Shown piece after piece: positions 1 through 10,500 of a DNA stretch of 29,750 nt. Position 1 is the first letter of the stretch. Every line of letters begins with the position of its first letter. This DNA comes from Brachionus koreanus (taxonomy: Eukaryota; Rotifera; Eurotatoria; Ploima; Brachionidae), in NCBI GenBank assembly GCA_016987375.1, contig PJRA01000011.1, positions 743,769 to 773,518 on the forward strand, written 5' to 3'. The notes under the pieces were generated by a model. The model saw nothing but the letters and a program-made list of their open reading frames with translations. It was not told the origin of the DNA and did no database searches. A program made the position numbers and the translations under genes.

Positions 1-250
1 ATTTATTTCAGAGAAATGTTTTCATGAGTAGCATAACATGTTAAACCATAACCAACTATTTTGCATAATTCTGCATTCAGAAATCATTTGCAGAAATTTG
101 GACACCTAAAAATTTAAAATTAACATTGAATATTTACTTTAAAAATATGCTTCTGCAACAAATTTTTTACTCAAAAATATTTTAAAACCTTTTTTCAATC
201 ATATCTTTTGAGCATGATCATTTTAATTTGATCATAAACTTCAATTTGCC
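1..250 (+). repeat. Dispersed repeat, copy 1 (from about base 12)
   Basis: From about base 12 to 250 the sequence matches 8381-8615 nearly base for base, including GAAATGTTTTCATGAGTAGC near the start and GAGCATGATCATTTTAATTT near the end. Similarity stops abruptly after AATTTGCC in both copies. The left boundary here may be cut by the window edge. No reading frame or clear terminal inverted repeat is visible in this copy, so I call it an interspersed repeat without assigning a family. Confidence 0.85.
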
Positions 251-1395
251 CACAAAAAATCTAAAAATATGAAAATGAAAAATGTAAAATAATTTTTATT
301 GTGCCGATAAAATTAAGTTAATGTACACTTAGTATCTAGAGGTGTCTCAAATCTTTTGATTATATTTGCTTGACTGTATCTAATACTTTTTGGATTATTA
401 TTCAATGCAATTTGTCAAATCTCCTGCTTTCCACAATTGTCTAATGAAAGAAGTATTTCAAACATTTTATAATTTTTCCTTAAAAATTCAAATACATTTT
501 AACATGATTGATTATTAAAAATTTGTTTAACAAAGAATAAATTATACTTATAATAAATTTTTTTGATTGACTCCAATTTTAGTACTTTGTTTATATGTTC
601 AGTTTTGGTCAATAGTGTTGAAAATAAATGAAATATTATGATATGAGGATTTTAAATTTTCTATACAAGATAAAAATAAAATATAATGATGCTTTTGATG
701 TTAATCTTTTGTTAAGTACACGATCGTTAAATTTTGTCAAGTTATTTGATTAGACATTTCACTAAAGGCTGTTAAAAGACTCAATTTTTTGATTAAATAA
801 CAGATGAAAAAAATTTTAGAATATATAAATAAAAAATCTTATAATTCAAAAAATCACTTAATAGACACTAAGGTTTTGGGGATTTTTATGATAAAGCTGA
901 AGTGATTGTTTTCCATAAACCCGGCTTGGACTTGGCTGTTTAATTGCCAAATTATTATTCTTCTGAACCTTTAAATATTTAAAGGTAAAATATGCATCCT
1001 GCAACTCTCTTTTTCAATAAATCTAATTTTTAAAATTCTACTTTTTTATATTTTAACCTATTTTATTTCTTTTCATATTCAAATTAAGTTTTACTTATTT
1101 TTTTAATCTGAAATGTCATTTACTCGGGACAAAAAAAAAACATAAAATAAATAATTCACTAAATTGATTAAACATTAGTTAATCAGGAAAAAAATTTAAA
1201 TAGAAGTAGTATTAGTTTTAGATCATGTTAAATTAAGACAAAAAAAATGGCATTCTATTAAAAATTTTTAAATTCTTTTAAATATAATTAAAATTAAAAA
1301 AAATTATCTTCAAATCATATGCAAGTAGTCGAAAATCATGCATCAAAACTGTTTTAAGTAAAATTTTGATTTCAATTAATGATCTTTGAAAAATA
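251..1395. other. Gene-free AT-rich spacer upstream of the SENP gene
   Basis: I see no convincing exon on either strand. A less AT-rich patch at about 890-950 has no frame that I could connect to anything, and TTTAAATATTTAAA near 971-984 is a short palindrome. The promoter of the SENP-like gene presumably lies here, but no defined element stands out. Confidence 0.5.
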
Positions 1396-3108
1396 ATGCC
1401 TAATTTGAGTCAATCTATTTTAAATCAAACATCCGAACGTATCGAGTTTAAACCATTCAATTTAACTTCAACAAGCACTCCATTTGTTCATGATAAAATA
1501 AGCAAAAAAATTAATTTATCCAAAAGTGAAAGATTGGTAACAAGTCTAGTACACAGCACATCCAAGATTGGCAAAATAGCAAAGCGTAAAAGCGAAAAAC
1601 CAAAGAACAATATCGGCATTTACCAAGTAAGATATTGCTTTTGTTGATTTTTTTTATCCTTTTAATAAATATTTAATATAAATCAATTATTATAAAAAAT
1701 TCATTATTATCAAAATATAACTGCATAGTAAAAAAAATCTGTTAAATAATTTTCATAATTTTTTTCTAGAGCTATGACTTAATAGAAAAAGAAAAATTTC
1801 GTGAACTTCTAAAATCAAATGTAATCACTGTGAATAAAAAAAACCAAAAGATAGATCCTTTGGTTGAAAAATACACCAATTCGTGTAAGATATCTGCCCA
1901 ATATACCCGAAAAATCAACATTCCGAATGAACCGACCATAATCGAGCTAGATCTGACTAAAGACGAGTCAAGCTCGAGCGATAAAAGTCAAAATTCTGTA
2001 ACTAAAAAAACTGCCCAAAAAAGACATACCACTCAGTCTACTTGCAACGACGAAAATTTCAATTCGCTATCTTCTTTTGAGACCATATCTAAGGTTAATC
2101 GGAGATTATCCGAGTTTGAGAAAAAAATGAATGAAAAACTGAACAAGAGTCATTCAATATTGGACATTATTATAAAATCCCAAACTAAGCCGAATGCTTT
2201 AGTACTTCAGGAAGCCAGATATAATCAAACCAAGATACAAAAATTAGATCGTGAAAAAATCGAACGCGATTTGGCTTATAATTTTTCTCAAAAATTACAC
2301 CTGGAAGCAAGCAAATTATCTGGTATTTTTTATGAAGAGGAAGAATTGATCGCTGAAGACGAATTTCCCAAACTAAGTGAGGAACACGAGTTGCAAGTAA
2401 AAAATTATCTAGTTCCGATTCCGCATGATGAAGTATTGGTTAATGGTTTCGGAGCCGGTATTACAAGAAAAGATGTTCAAACACTTAAAGGTCTAAATTG
2501 GCTCAATGATGAAATAATAAATTTTTACATGAGTCTAATTTGTGAGCGAAATCAAAATGAGCCTGCGATGCCTAAAGTTTACGCATTCAGCACATTTTTT
2601 TACCCGAAACTAATCAAAGACGGCTACAATACGTTAAGAAGATGGACGCGAAAAGTCGACATTTTTTCTCACGACTTAATACTCATACCTGTACACTTGG
2701 GACTTCATTGGACTTTGTCTTGCATTGACTTTACATGCAAAGAAATTCGCTATTATGACTCAATGAATGGAAACAACAATGAGTGTCTGAAAGCGCTCAG
2801 AAACTATTTAAATGAAGAATTTGCCGATAAAAAAAAATCTCAATTTGATTTCACTGAGTGGAATTTTTTTCACGTTAAAGACGTGCCACAACAGATGAAC
2901 GGCTCCGATTGTGGAATGTTCACTTGTAAATATGCCGAGTATTTGAGCCGCGGCAAAACAGTATTCAACTTTAATCAGGTAAATCAGTTAAAAAAATTAA
3001 AATTTTTATCCTTTTTTTTTAATTTTTTCATAATAATATTTCAAGTCACATATGCCATATTTCAGGAAGCGCATGATCTGGGAAATTGTTAACAAAAGAT
3101 TAATGTAA
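1396..3108 (+). CDS. SENP1: SUMO-specific protease, SENP1/2 type (Ulp1 C48 peptidase)
   Basis: Exons 1396-1626, 1770-2978 and 3046-3108 join in frame to 500 residues. The protein would cleave SUMO precursors and remove SUMO from targets through a cysteine protease domain in its C-terminal half. The catalytic triad is visible: His390 in LGLHWTL, Asp407 in YYDSM and Cys458 in GSDCGMF, with the oxyanion Gln452 in PQQMNG; the spacing fits SENP1/2. The last exon supplies the usual C-terminal helix (SHMPYFRKRMIWEI), which is missed if intron 2 is read through. The N-terminal 250 residues are Ser/Lys-rich and look disordered, with an acidic hydrophobic stretch (TIIELDL) that could be a SUMO-interaction motif. 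AATAAA at 3181-3186 is a plausible poly(A) signal. SENP1 and SENP2 cannot be told apart here. Confidence 0.93.
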
Positions 3109-3306
3109 ATTTTGGTGTCACGTGATCAACTAACAAAAAATATTTTAAGAAAAATTTTTATTTATATTTTACGATATAAAAATAAACTATTAAGGAATGA
3201 TTTAGACAAAATAAAAAGTTAATATTTTTCCTTGGCTCAATTTCTATTAAATTTGATTTAGAAAGAAAAATAGAATTCAATTTTTAAAAGATTTATTTTT
3301 TTTCAA

Positions 3307-6300
3307 ATGGATAAATTGGCATCTCGAGACCAGATTAAATTTTTTATAAAAAAAAACACTCAAGAACATGTCGGGTGTACGTACTCGAATCACTTAGATC
3401 TAGTAGAAAATATTTTAAATCCTGAAGAGGATAGTTCTCAAAAAATAAAAAAGTGAATTTATTCAATTAATTTAAAAAATGAAAATTAAAATTAATGTAA
3501 AAAAGTTTTCTCGATTGGTGTCAAAGTCGCAAGTTTGTGTCATTGGTTAATGAAAGCATACCAAATAGTATTTTGCCAAAGGGTGATAAGCTAAAAATTT
3601 AGTTTCTAAATATTCTTAATTAAAATTAAAAGATGCTACCTTGTATGATATAAAAATAAAATGCAGAGGGCCTGATGACCGAGTATTTGACCGCAATGAA
3701 GATTTAAGGGCTAAAATAGCACGTGGCAACTCTATTTTAGAGTACAATGAAAACGAAACTGTTAAGTACAAACTTTTGATTTATGCTTTGAGAAAGTTTA
3801 CCGGTGGTCTAGGTGATGAGGATGAATTTGATAGAAAATCTGGTGAATGGAAAAAATATTTTTTAAAAAATATTAAATACTCTCAATATGTTATTAGTCT
3901 TCAAAAGGCTAATGGCGAAGCAGCTCATTTTAGTTGTTCATGGATAAATAATGATTTTTTATTTTGTGCTGGGTCCAAAAATGTTCATCTAGTTTTTAGA
4001 AAAAGATGTACTCAATAATTATTTTTTTAATTTAGACTTTTTTTTAAAAATTTTAATTTAGTTGATTTAATTGATTATACAGATGACAGATACAATCATG
4101 CTAAATTTATATGTGGAGCAATTATTGATTTATTGGACAAAATGACTGCTGAAGTTAAACGATATTTTCTAAGCTTTCTCTGCTGGTCTAATTTGACCAT
4201 TGTTTTTGAAATTTTGTTGCCTGATTTACAACATATAGAAGATTTATCTCAATACAAACAGTCATTAAATTTGAATTAAAAAGTTTTAGTATTTTTGATA
4301 AAATTATTTAAGGCCATTCTTGCAATTTATTACATTTACTGAAAATAAAGTAGTTGACAAACCTAGAAGTTTATGTGCAATGCCACCTGATTGCGCGACT
4401 GAAGTAAAGTTTTATGCTTTATGTCAGAAAATTTTTGCGTTTTAATTTCATTTAGCTCGGCAAAGTTTTTGGACTAATTGGTGTAAAATATGAGAAGATT
4501 CCTCTTGACCAAATTGATGACTATCTTTTAAAAGTGAGTGAGAAACTTTCAAAACCAAAATCGTTAATTTTTTAAATGTTATTCGTTGTAGTGTCAATGT
4601 TTCCAAATCGAGAATAGATATCTAAAAATTTATTTTAATATGACACAAATTATATTATAATAAAAAACAATTTTTTAAATATTTAATTAATAGGTGGGAA
4701 AAAAAATTAAAAAAAAAATTTGATTACCTGATGGGTTTTTTAGAACCATTATTAAATTTCAAATCCCAAAACTTTGTACATTTATTTCTATCAAATAAAA
4801 AAAGCTTTTTTAAGTTATTTTTTAATTCTTTTCTGTGGCAAAGATATTTGATTAATATTTTACTAAATAGCACTCCTGACAGAATTTGATTGTGAGTGGT
4901 TTGTTTTTGGAGTTGTTCATGCTAAAAATATCAAAATAATGAGTAAAATTTCTATTATTGTGACTAAAGATAAGTAAAGACGGTTTATTGTTTAGTTTGG
5001 TTTAGTTAATAAGATCATTTTTTAATTTTCTAAATAAACATCAACCATTTTTTTTCTATTTCTAAAAATTTTGCATACCTTGAGAGTTTTGTTCAAGCCT
5101 AATAATTATTTTTGTAATTTATTTTCTATCTTTTAATAATATATCGTGAATATCGTGAATTTTGTATTTTATTGACTCCTAATTGTTTGGAAGCGTTTTT
5201 TGTCTGAGAATAATTTTTCGGACCGAATTCAACTGCATATAGAAAAAACCAGTCATTTTTTTTCATAATCAATAACAAAAATATTAAAATACATTGAAGC
5301 TAATAATCAAAATCAATTTTTTTATTTTCTATTTAGAAAAGAAGGTCCTTTGTTTTGCCAAAAATTTTCTGCTATTTAAAATTTTCGAAAATTTTTCAGA
5401 GTTAACATTTTCGACTTTGTATCAGATGTGAAATATAGGATTCTTTTTAGGAATTTTTCAAAGCTAAATAAGAAAGTCAATTAATTTTATTCACACTGAT
5501 TTTTTTTGAATAGTAAGATTTTTCAAAATTAATTTTTCTTTTTGAAATATAAATCCGTTTTATTTTATGAAAATTTTATTTTATGATATGATTAATTATT
5601 AATTTCTTCAATAAATCGTTCTAAAGACCTAAGCTTGATATATTAGAAAATTAAAGAAAAAGAGAAAAATTAATGTTGACTTGTATTAATCGAAATATTA
5701 GCAGTAAACTTTCAATTTAAGCTAAAACCGTTTGTCATTTTTTAATTCAAAAAATAAATATTATCGTAAAATTATAAATAAACTCATCTTGGTCCTTTAA
5801 TAATAATGATGCAAAAATTAAGAACTTAACTTCTCTAGATCATTTATTAATTAATCTCCTAATTGAATATAAAATAAATATTTAAATTTTATCTAGGTAA
5901 GATCAGATCATGAACATGAAGGCGTAGTTTTGTATTTTATAGATGCGGACTTCAATACTATTGGCATGCTGAAAAAAAAAACCACTTGGTATATCATTCT
6001 GCGGGCTTTAAGAGAAAAAATAAAAGTTTACCTATCTCCAAAATCAAATTGGAAAGTTCATGATCTGAAGGATAAAATGTCAAATCGTCTCTATGATATT
6101 AGAACATGGATTGGTTTTAGCTCTTCAGATTTAGAAAAATGGGAAAAACTATGTCACCATTTTTGTGAATGGTTTGATAAAGCCTACCACAAAAATTCAG
6201 AGCTTAAAAATGAATTTCAAGAACGTTATCCAGTTGTTTGGAAGCGTTTTTTGTCTGAGAATAATTTTTCGGACCGAATTCAAATGCATATAGAAAAAAC

Positions 6301-6346
6301 CAGTCATACTCGATTGGGTGATCAAGAAACAGAAAATAAAGAATAA
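3307..6346 (+). CDS. Putative RNA ligase-like nucleotidyltransferase, copy A
   Basis: Exons 3307-3452, 3506-3582, 3633-4007, 4062-4260, 4313-4403, 4456-4533 and 5897-6346 give 471 residues; each junction keeps frame and matches copy B. Motifs of covalent nucleotidyltransferases occur in order: motif I KANGE (predicted AMP-accepting Lys166), a CAGSKNVH segment, motif III FEIL (Glu249), motif IV EGVVLYF (Glu330) and motif V LKKKTTWY (348-354) followed by RALREK. KANG at motif I and the K-x-K...Y..R..RE pattern at motif V resemble T4 Rnl1 and the ligase domain of fungal/plant tRNA ligase Trl1. No kinase or phosphodiesterase domain follows, only about 110 helical residues. ATP-dependent RNA joining is inference; a capping-type or protein-modifying nucleotidyltransferase is possible. 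AATAAA lies at 6373-6378. I know no gene name. Confidence 0.8.
4534..5896 (+). other. Long intron 6 of ligase-like copy A
   Basis: The donor GTGAGT is at 4534 and the acceptor TAG at 5894-5896. It is far longer than the other introns of this gene (about 50 bp) and than the 46-bp intron at the same position in copy B. It contains a 74-bp copy of part of exon 7 (listed separately); otherwise only A/T-rich sequence is visible. Confidence 0.75.
5183..5256 (+). repeat. Intronic duplicate of part of exon 7 of copy A
   Basis: The 74 bases at 5183-5256 equal 6234-6307 except for one substitution (AACTGC against AAATGC). The template encodes the segment from VWKRFLSE to EKTSH near the C-terminus. Similarity ends sharply on both sides. 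The copy has no splice acceptor at its left edge, so it is probably not used as an exon. Confidence 0.95.
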
Positions 6347-6424
6347 ATTTGAACCTAAGGCTTTAAATCCTTAATAAAGATATTTTCATGATTTACTCTT
6401 TTTTTTTATAATTTTTAATTGAAG

Positions 6425-7432
6425 ATGGAATTTGAAGATGTTCTTGACTTTGATACAAAACTCACTGCTGATGTGACTGAATGGCGTCCATCTGTCAACC
6501 AAAATCATTTAGCGTGTGGAACATATTTTTTAGACAAGCAGAAAAATAAAAGAATAGGATTACTTTATTTACTTAATATTGATCATTCCAGTAAAGAGAT
6601 TCAGGTTATTGAAACTAAAGAATTTCATTCAAGTGGTATTTTGGATTTAAAATGGCTTGATAGTCAAAATATTATAACATTAGATTCAAATAACTATATA
6701 AAGTTATTCAATATTAATCAAAGATTAGAAGTAATACGATCTGATGAAATTATGATAGGAAATGAAAAGTCAATAGGATTGGCAATTGATTTCATAAAAG
6801 AGCCAAATCAGAGCAGAATACTGACTTCAGACACTTTGGGCTATATGAATGTTACAGTCTTGGATAATTCGATGAGAGTTGAAACAAGGCTTAAAGCTCA
6901 TGAATTGGAAACATGGTCAATTCTAATTGACAAAAATGATACAAATATTATTTATTCAGGCTCTGACGATTGTAGTCTAAAAATATGGGATTTAAGAGAA
7001 AGCAAGAAATCTGGTGAGTGTAAGATCTTTGATGGAGGAGTCACCTCAATTGTATTGCCACAATATTTTAATGGCTCTTGGTTAAATAGTTATAATGAAA
7101 ACAATGTAGTTTGTGGTTCTTATGATGAAAAAATATATGTACTTGATAAACGTAGTTTAAAAAGGAGTGTTAAAGAGTCAAAAAAATTGAACGGAGGAGT
7201 TTGGAAGATGAAATTGGATGAAAATAAAGGCTTAATTTTATGTGCTTGTATGCACACTGGTGTACATATAGTGGACTCAGAAAGCCTTCAAAGCAAATTG
7301 TATTATGACAAACATGGTCTAGATAATCTTGCCTATGGTTGTGATTGGAAAATGATTGATCAAGATTCACTAGTTGCTACATGCTCGTTCTATAATCATC
7401 AATTAAAAATTTGGAAAATAAAATTTCATTAA
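6425..7432 (+). CDS. DPH7: Diphthine methylesterase, WD40 protein DPH7 (WDR85)
   Basis: A single uninterrupted frame encodes 335 residues. DPH7 removes a methyl group from the methylated diphthine intermediate on elongation factor 2 so that DPH6 can complete the amide; it acts in the cytosol. Family hallmarks are TKLTADVTEW at the N-terminus followed by LACGTY, YSGSDDCSLKIWDLR in the middle, CGSYDEKIYVLDKR, NGGVWKMK, LCACMHTGVHI and ATCSFYNHQLKIW at the C-terminus, which together make a WD40 propeller. I chose ATG 6425 because it directly precedes the conserved start. The gene is intronless between intron-rich neighbours, 78 bp after copy A and 124 bp before copy B, and shorter than human DPH7 mainly through missing loops. 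AATAAA is at 7453-7458. Confidence 0.93.
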   Translation: MEFEDVLDFDTKLTADVTEWRPSVNQNHLACGTYFLDKQKNKRIGLLYLLNIDHSSKEIQVIETKEFHSSGILDLKWLDSQNIITLDSNNYIKLFNINQRLEVIRSDEIMIGNEKSIGLAIDFIKEPNQSRILTSDTLGYMNVTVLDNSMRVETRLKAHELETWSILIDKNDTNIIYSGSDDCSLKIWDLRESKKSGECKIFDGGVTSIVLPQYFNGSWLNSYNENNVVCGSYDEKIYVLDKRSLKRSVKESKKLNGGVWKMKLDENKGLILCACMHTGVHIVDSESLQSKLYYDKHGLDNLAYGCDWKMIDQDSLVATCSFYNHQLKIWKIKFH

Positions 7433-7556
7433 AAAAAAATTAGCTACACAAAAATAAATTATTAAAATTTGAAAATTGTGTAATATTTTAGTAAAATTGT
7501 GAAATCTAAAAGGTTTTAAAACTGTTTGATTTTTTTTTTTTTGATAAAGAGAAAAT

Positions 7557-10500
7557 ATGATTCAAAAATTAGAAGATTTACTAGATTTTTTCGAATCAAA
7601 TTTATGTGAGAAAAATTTAGTTCAATTGAAAAATTTGAGGAAATCGAAAAATTCAATTGATCCACAAGAGTAACAACAAAATAATAAAATTTTTTCTCGA
7701 TAAAAACTTTTATTCAAATATACAAGGTTTTTGCTATGGGCTCAAAAAAGTCATGATTTGAAAATAGTTTCCTACGATATTCCATCAAGCATTTTAAAAA
7801 GTTCAAAAAAAAAAAAAATGAAAAAAATTTTTTTTTTAATATTTAATATTTAAGATTCAAAATTATATGATATTAAAATTGATTCACGAGGTCCTGACGA
7901 CAAAGTTTATGATAAAAATGAAGAACTTCGTTTAAAGGTAGTTAAAAATTATTCATAATCAACTCTGATTTGTTTCAGGTTGCTAGGGGAAATTCGATTT
8001 TGGAAATAAATGAAAATGGAAAAATTTACTACAAACTTGTAATATATGCATTGAGAAAATTTACGGGAGGTTTAGGTGATGAAGATGATCTTGACAGAAA
8101 TTCAAATGATTGGAAAAATTATTTTATTAGAGATTACAGCTATGTCAGTCAGGTAATGAGTCTTCAAAAAGCAAATGGCGAAGCGGCCCATTTTAGTTGT
8201 TCTTGGGTAGAAAATCAATTTTTACTATGTGCTGGTTCAAAAAATGTTCATTTGGTTTTTAAAGATAAAAGTAATTCTATAGGCATATTGAAGTTTATGA
8301 TCAAAATGTAATGATCATGCTCAATTATAATTTTTTATACAAATTTTTAAGAAGTCTTTTAAATGAAAAATTTAATGCATAGAAATGTTTTCATGAGTAG
8401 CATAACATGTTAAACCATATCCAACTATTTTGCATAATTCTGGACTTAGAAATCGTTTGCAGAAATTTGCACACCTAAAAAAATTAAGATTAATATTAAA
8501 TGTTTAAAAATATGCTTCTGCAACAAATTTTTTACACAAAAATATTTTAAAACCTTTTTTCAATCATATCTTTTGAGCATGATCATTTTAATTTGATCAT
8601 AAACTTCAATTTGCCATTGTATAAAGATGTAAATTATTTTTAATTTTTTTTTAAAGATGACCTGATCAACTTTTCTGAACCAAGATTTTCATATGCAAAG
8701 TTAATTTCTAAAGCTATTCTCAATTTTCTTGACAAGCTCGATTCAAGTCTAAAATCCACACTTTTGAGCTTTTTATGCATTTTTAATTTGACTGTAGTTT
8801 TTGAAATTCTTAATCCAGAAACGCAACATGTGGAGGATCTTTCTTTTTTAACAGAGTATAAATAAAAACTTTATTAAAAAGTTTAAAATTAATTTTGACA
8901 TAAAGACCTATGCTTATGTTTATTACTTTCACACCAAATACAATTGATTCAAAACCGAGCTCGCTTTGCTCGATGACACCTGACTGTGCCATTCAAGTAC
9001 TTTATCAAAATTAGTTGTTTATTTTTACTCTAATTTAAAAACTAGATTGCCAATTTATTCAAATTTAATACTGTAAAAATGGAATTGATTGACAAATCAG
9101 ATATAGAAAATCATCTTAATAAAGCAAGATTAATTAAAATTTAAATTTAAATTTAATTATTTAAAAAAGGTGCGTAAGGGCTACGGTTATGAAGGAGTTG
9201 TATTGTATTTTTTAGACTCAGAATCTAATGTAATTGGTTTATTGAAAAAAAAAACTACATGGTTAGTAAATAATTTTAAGATTTTTAGCAAAAATAAATA
9301 GTGTTAGAAAAAATAGGATAGTATATGATTTACTTAATATTTAAAAAGTTATTTTTTTCTTCTAAAATTTAAAAAAGTTTATAAAAAATATGATGTTTTA
9401 AATACACAAAAGTTGAAAATCTTATTGGAATGATCAACAGTATTTTTTATTATACTATTTTAAAATTATTTTTTTGTTAAACTTTTTCAATTTTCTATTG
9501 AAATAATTTTATTAACACTAGAAGCACCAAGCATTTTTTCACGTTTTTTTAATTTGAAATTATTTTATAATAAAAACTATAACAATTTTATTAAGTAATA
9601 TTATTTTTAAAGAAAATTTTAAAATCTACATAAATCAATTTGAGTCATTTTGACTCGTTTGGTGCTTCTAGTGTTAAAATCCTAAGCTCAACCTAAACAA
9701 CAATTTACAATAGTAATATGCTTGGTTATATATTAGAATTAAAATTCTCAAACTGAAAATTTAAAATTCTAAGGTTTTTTTCAAAAATTTGATAAAAATT
9801 AAATTTTTTTTTTTATTTATTATTTTTTAAGGATTAACAAAGCAACTAAACGTAAAATCTTAAATTTTTAAATCCTAAAAATAAGCAAACAAAAACATAA
9901 AATTTAATATTATAAATTTAATAAAAGAAAACAAAACATAAAAACAGAATATTAAATTTAATTCTTTCCCTAATTATATTTTATCAAGTTCCTAAAAAAA
10001 TTTAGACATATCTAATATGTTTTAGTTGTACCTAATTAAAGTTTCTAGTCCCAAAAAATGTTTAAATCAGTTTTATTAGAAAAGAAATCTAATTGTTGAC
10101 GCTCTATTATTTTTTTTTTATTATTAAAAAAAGTGCATATAATATTTCTAAACAAAGTAGACAGTCTGCTTAAACACACGCTCTAGAACATATTCTACCT
10201 CAATATTTTTCTTTTTGTGAATTTTTTTCTATGACTCAACTTTTTAATACGCTAGAACATCCTCTAAAACATGCTCAAGAACATGCTCTAGAGCTGCTTA
10301 GGCATACCATGAGCAGTGCGCTAGCTATGCGCTAGAGCAGCTAAAGCAATAATTTAAAAGCTGTCTTCTTTGTTTAGAAACGTACTGTATTAAAGAAAAT
10401 ATAAAAAATAAATAAAAAATCAACAAATTTAATTCTTTTTAGCCATTCGAGCTGATCTTTCAACAATGATATTTTATTTTTACATTTTTTTTTTTCCTTT

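Noticed and set aside
4031..4062. Alternative acceptor TTTAG at 4031-4035 before exon 4 of ligase copy A
   Set aside because: Using it adds T-rich residues and breaks the frame and length match to copy B; the acceptor at 4060-4061 gives exons of equal length (199 nt) in both paralogues.
8810..8992. Minus-strand 60-codon frame
   Set aside because: It overlaps exons 5 and 6 of ligase copy B, whose frames match copy A exactly.
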